A stretch of DNA of 64,000 nt from Roseimicrobium gellanilyticum (GTDB lineage Bacteria; Verrucomicrobiota; Verrucomicrobiia; Verrucomicrobiales; Verrucomicrobiaceae), in assembly GCF_003315205.1 (NCBI RefSeq), contig NZ_QNRR01000009.1:248001-312000 (forward strand), written 5' to 3'. The translations under genes were made by a program, and so were the position numbers. Below, one piece after another: positions 26,250 through 34,702 of this stretch. Each line of letters starts with the position of its first letter. The stretch's first letter is position 1. A model generated the notes under the pieces. It was given only the letters and a program-made list of their open reading frames with translations. It had not been told where the DNA came from and did not search any database.

Positions 26250-27488
26250 ATGACACCGTCACGCCTCGTCAGTATTGTCGTCATCACGGGCGCCGCCACC
26301 CTTGCCTGGTTTGTCCTGGGCGCCACGCTGCACCAGCGTTCGCGTGCTTCCGCTTCACGCATGGGGAATGAGGTGCGGCAGGTCTGGGGTCCCGGCCTTG
26401 CCCAGCCGCACCTGACGCTGCTGGCGGACAGCACCTCCGGGTCCGGAGATCCCGAAGTCATGCTGCCCACCTCTTCGAAGGTGGAGGCGCGCATTGCGTA
26501 TTCGCCCAAGAAGCGCGGCCTGCTCTGGCATCGCACCTACGACGTGGAGTTCTCCGCGCGCTATGAAATCACCAACACGGCGGCCAGCGCGCGCAACGTG
26601 CGCGTGCAGATGTCCCTGCCCACCAGGAACACCAGCTATGACAACTTCGCCTTCCAGCTCGGTGAAGGCGCTGCCACCGATATCGCACCGCACAATGGCA
26701 TGGTGGAGACCGTGAAGCTCATTCCTGCCGGCGCTACCTTGCCCCTGACGGTGCGCTACAATGCACGCGGTCTGGATCGCTGGTCCTATACCTTCCCGCA
26801 GGGCAGCCGGGTGAAAAACTTCACGCTCACCATGGGAACGAACTTCGATGACGTGAGTTTCCCCGTGGGAGCCACCTCACCCACCAAGCTGGAACCTGTG
26901 GCCAAAGGTGAAGGTGTGGATCTCGTGTGGAACTACACCGACACCATCGACGCGCGTGACATCGCGGTGGACATGCCCCGTTTGTTGAATGCAGGGCCGG
27001 TGATTGCGCGCATCACCTTCTTTGCACCGGTGTCACTTGTGCTTTTCTTCGGCGTGCTGGTGGTGGTGAGCATGCTGCGGGGGATCCATCTTCATCCCAT
27101 GACGTATGCCTTTCTCGCGGCCGGGTTCTTCACCTTCCATCTGCTGCTGGCGTATCTGGGGGATCAGATGTCCCTGCATGCGGCATTCCTGATCGCCTCG
27201 GTGATTTCACTCGTGATGGTGAGCGGCTACCTGCATGCGGTGGCCGGCAAGTCGATCAGCATGGTCGCCGTGCCGGCGCAGCTCGCGTACATGGTGCTCT
27301 TCAGCTACAGCTTCTTCTTCGACGGCATGACAGGTCTCACGCTCACCATCACTGCCGTGGCCACGCTCGCGCTCCTGATGGTTGCGACCGCGAAGGTGAA
27401 CTGGGAAGAAGTGTTCCGCAGGGGTCGTGAGGCATTGCTGGAAAGAAAGAGCAAGAGCGGCCCCCTGCCGTCTCCAGCAACCACCTGA
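26250..27488 (+). CDS. creD: CreD-like inner membrane protein, copy 2
   Basis: 412 residues from the ATG at 26250 (MTPSRLVSIVVITGAATLAWFVLG); a GTG at 26208 directly after the previous stop would also be in frame. The topology repeats copy 1: one N-terminal span, a periplasmic domain (SPKKRGLLWHRTYDVEFSARYEI, cited in part, and MDRW-like LDRWSYTFPQGSR) and a C-terminal helical bundle with IHLHPMTYAFLAAGFFTFHLL and FFFDGMTGLTLTITAVATLALLM. The periplasmic parts differ more than the membrane parts, so the two copies may see different partners or form a heteromer. It lies 42 bp after copy 1 in the same operon. Confidence 0.85.
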   Translation: MTPSRLVSIVVITGAATLAWFVLGATLHQRSRASASRMGNEVRQVWGPGLAQPHLTLLADSTSGSGDPEVMLPTSSKVEARIAYSPKKRGLLWHRTYDVEFSARYEITNTAASARNVRVQMSLPTRNTSYDNFAFQLGEGAATDIAPHNGMVETVKLIPAGATLPLTVRYNARGLDRWSYTFPQGSRVKNFTLTMGTNFDDVSFPVGATSPTKLEPVAKGEGVDLVWNYTDTIDARDIAVDMPRLLNAGPVIARITFFAPVSLVLFFGVLVVVSMLRGIHLHPMTYAFLAAGFFTFHLLLAYLGDQMSLHAAFLIASVISLVMVSGYLHAVAGKSISMVAVPAQLAYMVLFSYSFFFDGMTGLTLTITAVATLALLMVATAKVNWEEVFRRGREALLERKSKSGPLPSPATT

Positions 27489-27525
27489 TCGCCCCTCGCG
27501 CGCATCCTGCACCCACCCTGCTCCC

Positions 27526-27933
27526 ATGGAACCTGAACAGCTATATCTCATCTTTGGCGCAGTGGCTGCGCTCTGCGCCGCGGTCGTCATCGCAATGGCC
27601 GTCTGTGTGGCATTCGTCATGGTGATGATCGGTGTGGTGACCATTTCCATCATCGTGGGATTCTCCACAGGAAAGGTGTTGTCCGGACTGCGCGCCTTGT
27701 TGGTGCAGCTGGGTGTACTCGCAGGGGCGCCGGTGGGTGCCGTGGCGGCACTGGTGCTTGCCCAGACCTGGCCTGACCTCTCCCATCATGGTGTGATACT
27801 GGCCATGGGCGGCGCTACGGGTGCCTTCGGTGGACTCGTGATGGCGCTGCTGGCGAATCGTGTGGTGCAGATGGCGGCGGATCGCTTTCCGAAGCTGCGC
27901 CTGCCTCGCACGACCTTGATTCCTTCATCTTAA
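27526..27933 (+). CDS. Small multi-span membrane protein of the Cre cluster
   Basis: 135 residues from the ATG at 27526 (MEPEQLYLIFGAVAALCAAVVIAMAVCVAFVMV, cited in part). There are four predicted spans, the first two forming a hydrophobic hairpin rich in Val, Ala and Ile, the others at residues 65-85 and 92-112 with a Gly-rich GGATGAFGGLVMALL. The C-terminus is basic (RFPKLRLPRTTL). I do not recognise the family. It lies 37 bp after the second creD and 12 bp before the next gene, so it is part of the operon. Confidence 0.7.
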   Translation: MEPEQLYLIFGAVAALCAAVVIAMAVCVAFVMVMIGVVTISIIVGFSTGKVLSGLRALLVQLGVLAGAPVGAVAALVLAQTWPDLSHHGVILAMGGATGAFGGLVMALLANRVVQMAADRFPKLRLPRTTLIPSS

Positions 27934-27945
27934 GCCCATGGGTAT

Positions 27946-28356
27946 ATGAAATGGATTGTAGTGTTGCTGGTCCTCACGGCGGGGATGTTTGGGATCGCCC
28001 ACATGTACTTGAAACGCGACGTCGCCCATGTGTCGCAGGCACGAAGCTTCGAGTACCCGGTGCTGGGCCTGGTGCTACCGGAGGGCGGTTCCCCAATGTT
28101 CGAGCCTGTGGCCCAGAACCTCGAGGTGCTCCAGCAGGCGGCGCATCTCCAGATCCTTCGCAAGCATGGCTGCAAACGCGTCACCCACCTCGTGTTGCAC
28201 CTGGACTGCCACTACTACTTCGCAGACAATGCCATGGTCTACGTGACCACCTGGGCCAGTCCCGGCAGACCACCCCGGCTTGTCGAGACCCGTTCGTGGG
28301 CCGGTCCCCCCGCCGAGTTTGACGGTTATCACACGGAACTCTTGCCCGAAGCGTGA
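27946..28356 (+). CDS. Single-span protein of the Cre cluster, unknown function
   Basis: 136 residues. An N-terminal span (MKWIVVLLVLTAGMFGIAHMYL) is followed by an outer domain with a repeated H-x-L-H-L-D-C-H-Y pattern (THLVLHLDCHYYFADNAMVYVTTW) and a C-terminal acidic end. The clustered His and Cys could bind metal, but this is a guess. Its TGA stop overlaps a GTG at 28353 that is in frame with CreB, so translation of creB may be coupled. No family recognised. Confidence 0.7.
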   Translation: MKWIVVLLVLTAGMFGIAHMYLKRDVAHVSQARSFEYPVLGLVLPEGGSPMFEPVAQNLEVLQQAAHLQILRKHGCKRVTHLVLHLDCHYYFADNAMVYVTTWASPGRPPRLVETRSWAGPPAEFDGYHTELLPEA

Positions 28357-28412
28357 CTTCGATCATCAATGCAATGACACTGCTTCCCCTCATACCCACG
28401 CCTTCCGCCGCC

Positions 28413-29174
28413 ATGCTGCCCCCGGTCCGCCCACGCATTTTGATCGTTGAGGACGAGCCGTCCATCGCGGACAACATCGTGTACTCATTGGAGTCAGAGG
28501 GTTTCGCTCCTTGCGCCTGCAGCACCGGAGCCGAGGCGATCGCACGTCTGGAGGCCGAGGACTTCGCCCTGGCTGTCCTGGATGTTGGCCTGCCGGATAC
28601 GACGGGCTTCGAGCTCTGTCGTGAGCTTCGGCTCATCAAGGATGTGCCGGTGATCTTTCTCACGGCACGCTCTTCAGAGCTGGACCGCGTAGTGGGTTTG
28701 GAAATTGGAGGCGATGATTACATCTGCAAACCTTTCAGCCCTCGCGAACTCACCGCACGTGTGCGTGCCGTGCTGCGTCGGGCGGACCACCGGCCCAAAG
28801 GCGCGCCTGTTGCTGCCGCCGCTTCCTCTTCGACGGAATCTTCGCCCGCCGTCGCTGCAGCACCTCCTGAGGAAAGTGCCACCCCGGTATCGGTGGACGA
28901 AACCCGCTGCCAGATCCGCTACTTTGGCGAGGTGCTGCCTCTTTCCCGCTACGAGTACCGGCTGCTGCAAACCTTTGCCAAACATCCCGGCCGCGTCTTC
29001 AGCCGGGCTCAGCTCATGGAGCATGCCAGCGACGAACCCGAAGCCGCCATGGAACGCACCGTAGACGCCCACGTGAAATCCCTGCGCGCCAAGATGAAGA
29101 CCGTGCGCAACGAGGTAGAGCCCATCGTCACGCACCGCGGACTGGGGTACTCCCTGGCGGAGAAGTGGGTGTAG
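28413..29174 (+). CDS. creB: Response regulator CreB
   Basis: 253 residues from the ATG at 28413 (MLPPVRPRILIVEDEP), which leaves the same short lead-in as E. coli CreB; a GTG at 28353 overlapping the previous stop would add 20 residues. The receiver domain has the phospho-acceptor D57 in LDVGLPDTTGFELCREL, TARSSELDRVVGLEIGGDDYICKPFSPREL, all close to CreB. A long Ala/Ser/Pro linker of about 40 residues replaces the short CreB hinge. The winged-helix OmpR-type domain (LSRYEYRLLQTFAKHPGRVFSRAQLM, then HRGLGYSL) is intact. It should act with CreC encoded at 11369-12808. Its stop codon abuts the stop of the convergent gene with no gap. Confidence 0.92.
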   Translation: MLPPVRPRILIVEDEPSIADNIVYSLESEGFAPCACSTGAEAIARLEAEDFALAVLDVGLPDTTGFELCRELRLIKDVPVIFLTARSSELDRVVGLEIGGDDYICKPFSPRELTARVRAVLRRADHRPKGAPVAAAASSSTESSPAVAAAPPEESATPVSVDETRCQIRYFGEVLPLSRYEYRLLQTFAKHPGRVFSRAQLMEHASDEPEAAMERTVDAHVKSLRAKMKTVRNEVEPIVTHRGLGYSLAEKWV

Positions 29175-29912
29175 TCAGGGAGAGGTGGATGCGCTTACGG
29201 GCGCGGGAGCAAAAGGGTCTGAGCCAGCTGGAGCCGGGGCCATACCGCCCACGGCCGGGTCGAAAGGATCTGCTGGTGCCGGAGCGAACGGATCTCCCAC
29301 TGGCGGGCCTGCAGCAAGCAGGTCTTCTTCGAATAGATTTTCCAGGTCCATGACCACTCCATCGTCGAGGGCCTCCAATACCAACTGTTCGGCAGCAGTG
29401 TAAGGAACAGGGTCCAAAGGCGGGGTCCACGTGACCGTCTCTAGCCACCGCTTGTGCAGCCACTCTTTCTGCCGATCCTGAGCCCATTTCTCCAGTCGAT
29501 CCGGCAGCCACTCCAGTTCATGAACCTTACCGTACGCGTAGCTTGAATCGCGCAAATTTACTCCAATACGGGAGGGTGTGCTCAAGGGACGGTTGGTCAC
29601 GAAACGTATACTCGTGCCTGGAGCCAGCGTCTGTGGCCCGAGACCAAATCCACAGCGGTATCCTGAAAGCTCCTTCCATTCGCCGCCTTCCCAGTACAGA
29701 TCCACAAAACGAGGGTCAGTGGGCTCATATCCCATGTAGTGCAGCTCGTGGGTGGTGTGATTGGTAAGCTCAAGTTCATACCAGTCCACGCCGTCCCTGA
29801 TCACAGTTCCGACTACACGCAGCTCTGCTTTGGGAGACACATCCGGCATCACGAGGGACAAAGCCGTAGCCAGGCTGCAGAGCAGAACACCACCGACGAT
29901 CCACTTCTTCAC
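29175..29912 (-). CDS. Single-span protein with Ig-like outer domain, unknown function
   Basis: 245 residues from a GTG at 29910-29912 whose GTGA overlaps the TGA stop of the upstream gene, a coupling signature; the frame is open to 29999 but that would overlap further. After the N-terminal span (WIVGGVLLCSLATALSLVM) comes LRVVGTVIRDGVDWYELELTNHTTHELHYMGYEP (cited in part), the same layout as the upstream neighbour (IRVVQIVSHDAEQNYLLEVVNPGSRDLEYWGYG) and, more loosely, the protein at 4651-5157. Both end the domain with a basic-aromatic FEWLP/FDWLP segment. The C-terminal 60 residues are a Pro/Asp/Ala repeat (PVGDPFAPAPADPFDPA). No enzyme motif. Confidence 0.75.
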   Translation of the reverse strand: MKKWIVGGVLLCSLATALSLVMPDVSPKAELRVVGTVIRDGVDWYELELTNHTTHELHYMGYEPTDPRFVDLYWEGGEWKELSGYRCGFGLGPQTLAPGTSIRFVTNRPLSTPSRIGVNLRDSSYAYGKVHELEWLPDRLEKWAQDRQKEWLHKRWLETVTWTPPLDPVPYTAAEQLVLEALDDGVVMDLENLFEEDLLAAGPPVGDPFAPAPADPFDPAVGGMAPAPAGSDPFAPAPVSASTSP

Positions 29913-30490
29913 GGCATGCCTCCCATGCCTGATTTCTCCGTGACCTGCGTCGTGAGCATGGTCGTCACCGGCGGCAGCGGTTCCAGCTTCTCGCTCCACA
30001 CCATGCGCTTTTTGGTCCGCTCATCCAGGCGTCCATTCTGCCATGCCACCACACTCTCACGAATGGAAAAGGGCAGCCAATCGAATTGAAACACGCGTCC
30101 GCGCTGGTAGCTCGGCGGCAGCAGCAGGAGGCCCACGCGCGAAGGCGCGTCCCTGACGCTGACCTCAAACCGCTGACTGCTGTGCGCGGCGAGCCGTTGC
30201 GGAGCCGCACCCATGCCGCACCAGCCCATCATGGCGTCCTTCCATTCGCCCGAGGCAGCCTCATAGCTCTCCATCTGGTACATGGGATTCTCCGCACCGT
30301 AGCCCCAGTACTCCAGATCCCGGGAGCCGGGGTTCACCACTTCCAGCAGGTAGTTCTGCTCGGCATCGTGGGAGACAATCTGCACCACACGGATTTCCGG
30401 ACGAGGGCCGGTGTCGATGTCCGCCATGCCAATGGCGATCACTGCAGCGACCAAACCACAGGACATCAGGAGCCAGAGGAAGCGCTTCAT
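29909..30490 (-). CDS. Single-span protein with Ig-like outer domain, paralogue of neighbour
   Basis: 193 residues. N-terminal span MKRFLWLLMSCGLVAAVIAIGMA, then a beta-rich periplasmic domain (IRVVQIVSHDAEQNYLLEVVN; WGYGAENPMYQMESYE; GWCGMGAAPQRLAAHSSQRFEVSV) and VFQFDWLPFSIRESVVAW. It aligns with the downstream gene over about 130 residues, and the two genes overlap by 4 bp. They were probably made by tandem duplication. The Cys pair GWCG here and GYRCGFG there occupies the same place. Function unknown. Confidence 0.77.
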   Translation of the reverse strand: MKRFLWLLMSCGLVAAVIAIGMADIDTGPRPEIRVVQIVSHDAEQNYLLEVVNPGSRDLEYWGYGAENPMYQMESYEAASGEWKDAMMGWCGMGAAPQRLAAHSSQRFEVSVRDAPSRVGLLLLPPSYQRGRVFQFDWLPFSIRESVVAWQNGRLDERTKKRMVWSEKLEPLPPVTTMLTTQVTEKSGMGGMP

Positions 30491-30648
30491 GGCATTGGCG
30501 ATGCATAATCCTCCCCAGAAACGCCTTCGACTGTCAAGCCTTGAATGCTCGCAGCGGTCTGCTATCTTCAGCTTGCCGCATTCACTCTGGTCACGAAACG
30601 ATAGTTCGGTTGGCCGATTTTAACGAGATTGGGCCGGCGCGCTGTTAT

Positions 30649-31467
30649 TCAACGCGCGCTAAACTGCTCTTCATCCTGCCAGCGCAGCTTCAGCCCATCA
30701 TAGGCGATGCGCACACCGTCGGGCAGCTTGGCCTCTTCGCGCGCGTGCATGATTTCGCACTGGATGTGGGTAAACCATGTTTCACGGGGCTGGAGAATAT
30801 CCCGCAGCGCCAGCGCCTCGGCGAAGTTCATGTGCGTGGGGTGGGGCGTGTGGCGCAGGGCGTCGCAGACGAGGGTCTCCACACCACGGATGAGCTCCAT
30901 CGTGGCGGGGGGTACCACCTTGCAGTCGCTCATGTACGCGCACAGTTTCTTTCCACCGCGCACGAACATGAAGCCGATGGTCTCGTGCTTCCCATGCTCC
31001 ACAGGCAGCGGAACGATCTCGGTCTCACCCAATGCAAAGTTTCCCTCGATGGGCTTTGCTTCCGCTTTCAGGTAGCCGCGCCAGCGGTTCTCGCGCAGGA
31101 AGCTGAAGTAGAAGATGCGGTTCAGTGCATCGAGGCATGAGGGCATGGCATACACCGGCATCACGGCATCTTCACCAATGGTGAAGCGCCGCAGATCATC
31201 GAAGCCCGTGAGGTGATCCATGTGCGGGTGTGAGATGAGCACGGCATCCACGCGCCGGATGTTCTCCCGCAGGCACTGCGTGCGGAAGTCCGGGCCGGTA
31301 TCCACAATCCACGAGCACTCGGGCGTCTCCAGGTAGATGGAAGAACGCAGCCGCTTGTCCTTCGGGTCACCGCTGCGGCAGGTGTCGCAATCGCAGCCAA
31401 TCATCGGCACGCCCACGGAGGTCGCCGTGCCGAGGAAGGTCAGTTGCAGTCCCGTGTGTCCGCTCAT
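30649..31467 (-). CDS. PhnP-like metallo-beta-lactamase-fold hydrolase
   Basis: 272 residues starting MSGHTGLQLTFLGTATSVGVPMIGC. The N-terminus carries a Cys cluster CDCDTC (C25, C27, C30) typical of PhnP-type enzymes, which bind an extra zinc. The metal site is H80-P-H82-M-D84-H85 in LISHPHMDHLTGF, followed by later His/Asp ligands in MSDCK and the C-terminal FTHIQCE. PhnP hydrolyses cyclic ribose phosphates; many relatives cleave other phosphodiesters, so the substrate is unknown. No phosphonate genes are nearby. Confidence 0.88.
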   Translation of the reverse strand: MSGHTGLQLTFLGTATSVGVPMIGCDCDTCRSGDPKDKRLRSSIYLETPECSWIVDTGPDFRTQCLRENIRRVDAVLISHPHMDHLTGFDDLRRFTIGEDAVMPVYAMPSCLDALNRIFYFSFLRENRWRGYLKAEAKPIEGNFALGETEIVPLPVEHGKHETIGFMFVRGGKKLCAYMSDCKVVPPATMELIRGVETLVCDALRHTPHPTHMNFAEALALRDILQPRETWFTHIQCEIMHAREEAKLPDGVRIAYDGLKLRWQDEEQFSAR

Positions 31468-31499
31468 GAAAAGTGCTACGAGCGCAAGCTAGCGCGGGC

Positions 31500-32114
31500 T
31501 CACGTTTTGTCGCCTGCTTGTTGGCTGGATTGTTTCAGGGCTGCGCTGACAGGCGGGCCGTCCGGCACCGCCGGTGGTGTGGTGTTCTTGTCGGGATTGT
31601 GCACCACGATCTTAAAGCTGGTCACCATGAGAATCAGAAAGAGACCGGACCAGATCACCCACATGGGAAGCGTGCCCGCGATCATGAGACCAGCTTGGGA
31701 AAAGATGCCGACCAGCTCCCAAAGCCGAAGCAGCAAAAAGGAGCCACTGGAGAGCATCAGGAAAAGAGCCATGAATTTCACCGCATGGCGCAGGTACAAC
31801 TGAGCTCCTGCGAGGAACATCGCCACGCCGACGACTGCAATGAAAGGAGACTCTGCTCCGAGACCGCTCAAGGTCACTGCGACCCCCGCGATCAAGGCCA
31901 GAACGCAGACGGTTTTCAACCTGCCTTCTTGATTGATGGCCTCCTGATCGTGAGCCGTGCGCATGCTGGCCACCTTTCGCGCGTCTCCAAGCCGGGCATT
32001 CATCTCCTCGGCCGCCATCAGCTCCCCGGTGACACGATGCTTCCGGCAGTGGGAGCAATAGTCCCCTGCGAACAGGACCCTGTTCTTGCAATGCGGACAG
32101 CGTTCGACCTTCAT
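31500..32114 (-). CDS. Zinc-ribbon membrane protein, unknown function
   Basis: 204 residues. The N-terminus is a zinc ribbon with CPHC at 6-9 and CSHC at 20-23. After a helical linker come four hydrophobic segments from about residue 70 (VCVLALIAGVAVTLSGLG; FIAVVGVAMFLAGAQLYL; FMALFLMLSSGSFLLL; MWVIWSGLFLILMVTSF). The C-terminus is Pro/Gln-rich. The ribbon should be cytoplasmic. Proteins of this plan are often regulators or anchors, but no function can be given. It lies 32 bp upstream of the PhnP-like gene, so the two may share a transcript. Confidence 0.72.
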   Translation of the reverse strand: MKVERCPHCKNRVLFAGDYCSHCRKHRVTGELMAAEEMNARLGDARKVASMRTAHDQEAINQEGRLKTVCVLALIAGVAVTLSGLGAESPFIAVVGVAMFLAGAQLYLRHAVKFMALFLMLSSGSFLLLRLWELVGIFSQAGLMIAGTLPMWVIWSGLFLILMVTSFKIVVHNPDKNTTPPAVPDGPPVSAALKQSSQQAGDKT

Positions 32115-32242
32115 CGACTCTCTCTCATGCTCCGCTATGTGAGGCTGTCAACCAAGGGAAGATTGCAGCAGCGTGGCTGGTACGAGCTTCCGGAGTTCAC
32201 GCCCACCCGAGCGCTCGTCAAGGTAGGCCGGGTGGGCGGGAC

Positions 32243-32821
32243 TCAGCGCAGGGCGGCAATGTCCACGGCTCGTTCCATCACCTCCGATGAGATCATGGTG
32301 GCAAAATTGAGCCGCTTCCCCTTCGCGAAGGCGTCCTGATAATCCAGGAGCTTGCTGAGGTCTCCCTTGTAAGCCAGCGCTGCAAGATGTGCCAGTTGCC
32401 GGGTACCAGGCGAATCCGGCCGGTGATGGATGAAGTGCTCGAGCTTCGAGTTCCAATCAAAACTCTCCACGCGCTTTTCCGACTCAGACAGTTGTTTGCT
32501 TAGTATGTCCTCGAACTGAATCAACGCGCGATCCGCCAATGCCTCAAGGACCCAGACCTCCAACGGGAATTCATGCCCCTGCGGTTCATTCATCAAGGCG
32601 TTGATGAGGGCACTGAAATCCGGTCTGCTGAGGGTTGCATGGGCAGTAATGGCAATGCCTTCCGGCAAGTCGAGGAATTGCACGCGCATGCCGAGGCGCA
32701 AAGGCGGCATGTCTTTGATGAGCCTGTCCTCGTCATGAGGACCCGTCGCATACTCCAGCTGCCAGCCCTTGGAAAAACCCGCCAGACGCAAACGTTCGAC
32801 GGATACACCAGCGAAAGACAT
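32243..32821 (-). CDS. Hypothetical cytoplasmic protein
   Basis: 192 residues from the ATG at 32819-32821 (MSFAGVSVERLRLAGFSKGWQLEY), only 14 bp after the ispG stop, so it is probably the last gene of the rseP-ispG unit. There is no signal peptide or span. The first half is beta-rich; the second half is helical with an HFIHHRPDSPG loop. I do not recognise a family. The longer frame from 32875 would overlap ispG. Confidence 0.68.
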   Translation of the reverse strand: MSFAGVSVERLRLAGFSKGWQLEYATGPHDEDRLIKDMPPLRLGMRVQFLDLPEGIAITAHATLSRPDFSALINALMNEPQGHEFPLEVWVLEALADRALIQFEDILSKQLSESEKRVESFDWNSKLEHFIHHRPDSPGTRQLAHLAALAYKGDLSKLLDYQDAFAKGKRLNFATMISSEVMERAVDIAALR

Positions 32822-32835
32822 GGCATCCCAGGGTG

Positions 32836-34644
32836 TTACACCGCTTCCGCCACCTGCGCGGGTGCATCCACCCAACGGCCGTGTTCCTTGATGAGATCCT
32901 TGAGTCGCTCCACGGCTTCGGCTTGTGGGATGTTGAACTTCACCGCGGTCTTGCCCACGTAGAGGTTGATCTTGCCCGGAGCACCGCCCACGTAGCCAAA
33001 GTCGGCATCGGCCATTTCACCGGGGCCATTCACAATGCAGCCCATCACGGCGATGCGCACACCTTTGAGATGGCCGGTGGCCGCGCGGATTTCTTGCGTG
33101 GTGGTCTGCAGGTTGAAGAGCGTGCGGCCGCAGCTCGGGCAGGCCACATAGTCTGTCTTGAAGATACGTGTGCCCGCCGCCTGGAGAATGTTGTAGCTCA
33201 GGCGCAGGGACTGGCCCGGAGCTTCTTCGCCCTGCACGATCACCGCATCGCCAATGCCATCGCACAGCAGCGAGCCAATGTTTGTCGCGGCCTTGAGCAT
33301 CGTCGGGAGGAAATCCGCACCGGGTTGCGTCGCGGGTTCCAACGTGTCCTTCAGCAGGATCGGTGAAGTGCGACCGAGTTGCTTCAGACGTGCGGCAAGC
33401 AGACGGTAGGAAGGGATCACGGGAAGGTCGAGACCATCCTGCACCGTCACGATTTCAGAATCCTTGAGGCCGTCGAATTGGCTTTCATCACGGGGATCCA
33501 CCGCCACCACGGCGCTGTCTTCCAGCACCACTTCGGGCTTGTAGTCGCCGAGCTTGTCCATCTTGTGTGCCACGGCATCCCATTTGGTGCGGCTGGTGAA
33601 AACGGCGACGGTTTCATGCCCGCCGATCTTCACTTCGTTCTCCTTCACCACGGTCGCTTCACGACGCTCATAGTCGAAGGGATCATAACTCACCGCCGGC
33701 GCTTTCTCCACGCGCGGGAAGCGTGCAGGCACGCCATCGTTGTACGGCTTCACCAAAGCTTGCGCCACGGGGATCTCATACACGGCATCTTCCGTGAGGC
33801 TCACGCGCACGGTATCGCCGATGCCATCTGCCAGCAGCGAGCCGATGCCGATGGCGCTCTTGATACGACCATCTTCACCATCACCAGCCTCGGTCACGCC
33901 GAGGTGGATGGGGTAGTTCCAATCACCACCCAGGGCATTGAGATGCGCCACCAGCAGACGGTAGGCCTCGATCATCACCTTGGGATTGCTTGCCTTCATC
34001 GAGAAGACGAAGTTGTGAAAACCCTCGCGGCGCGCGATGCGGGCAAACTCCAGCGCGCTCTCCACCATACCCAGCGGCGAGTCGCCGTAGCGGTTCATGA
34101 TGCGGTCGCTCAGTGAGCCGTGGTTCGTGCCGATGCGCATGGCACGCTGCTTCTCAATGCAGAGGCGCACGAGCGGTACGAACTCCTCCTCGATGCTCGC
34201 GACCTCGGCGGCATACTCTTCATCCGTGTACTCGCGGACCGCGAACTTCTTCTTGTCCACGTAGTTACCGGGGTTCACGCGTACCTTTTCCACCCACTTC
34301 GCCGCTTCCATGGCGGCATCCGGCTTGAAGTGGATGTCCGCCACCAGGGGAATGTCGCAGCCTGCCGCGCGCACGCCGGCGGCAATGTGCTCCAGGTTCT
34401 CCGCGATCTGCCGTGTCTGCGCGGTGATGCGTGCGATCTCGCAACCAGCCGCCGCGAGATCCAGCACCTGCTTCACGCTTGCTTCCGTGTCGCGCGTGTC
34501 GCTGGTGATCATCGACTGCACGCGGATCGGGTTCTTGCCGCCAATGCCCACCTTGCCCACCATCACCTCACGCGTTTCACGGCGCTGGTAGTGATACAGG
34601 TCGGGGCAGTAGCTGAGCAGGGGCTGCGCGGAGCGGTCGGACAT
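32836..34644 (-). CDS. ispG: 4-hydroxy-3-methylbut-2-enyl diphosphate synthase, long form
   Basis: 602 residues from the ATG at 34642-34644 (MSDRSAQPLLSYCPDLYHYQRRETREVMVG); upstream frame to 34782 is spurious. The N-terminal barrel is typical (IGGKNPIRVQSMITSDTRDTEASVKQV). The 4Fe-4S domain is at the C-terminus: CPSCGRTLFN (two Cys), then CIVNGPGEM (third Cys), with DADFGYVGGAPGKINLY. The enzyme makes HMBPP in the MEP pathway of isoprenoid synthesis. At about 230 residues longer than E. coli IspG it belongs to the three-domain form known from plants, Chlamydia and Bacteroidetes. It lies 58 bp downstream of rseP. Confidence 0.95.
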   Translation of the reverse strand: MSDRSAQPLLSYCPDLYHYQRRETREVMVGKVGIGGKNPIRVQSMITSDTRDTEASVKQVLDLAAAGCEIARITAQTRQIAENLEHIAAGVRAAGCDIPLVADIHFKPDAAMEAAKWVEKVRVNPGNYVDKKKFAVREYTDEEYAAEVASIEEEFVPLVRLCIEKQRAMRIGTNHGSLSDRIMNRYGDSPLGMVESALEFARIARREGFHNFVFSMKASNPKVMIEAYRLLVAHLNALGGDWNYPIHLGVTEAGDGEDGRIKSAIGIGSLLADGIGDTVRVSLTEDAVYEIPVAQALVKPYNDGVPARFPRVEKAPAVSYDPFDYERREATVVKENEVKIGGHETVAVFTSRTKWDAVAHKMDKLGDYKPEVVLEDSAVVAVDPRDESQFDGLKDSEIVTVQDGLDLPVIPSYRLLAARLKQLGRTSPILLKDTLEPATQPGADFLPTMLKAATNIGSLLCDGIGDAVIVQGEEAPGQSLRLSYNILQAAGTRIFKTDYVACPSCGRTLFNLQTTTQEIRAATGHLKGVRIAVMGCIVNGPGEMADADFGYVGGAPGKINLYVGKTAVKFNIPQAEAVERLKDLIKEHGRWVDAPAQVAEAV

Positions 34645-34702
34645 GAGCAGGGAAAGCGAACTTCGGGCGGGAGGGTGAAACGAAAGGGAGGGGCGGGCGG
34701 TG

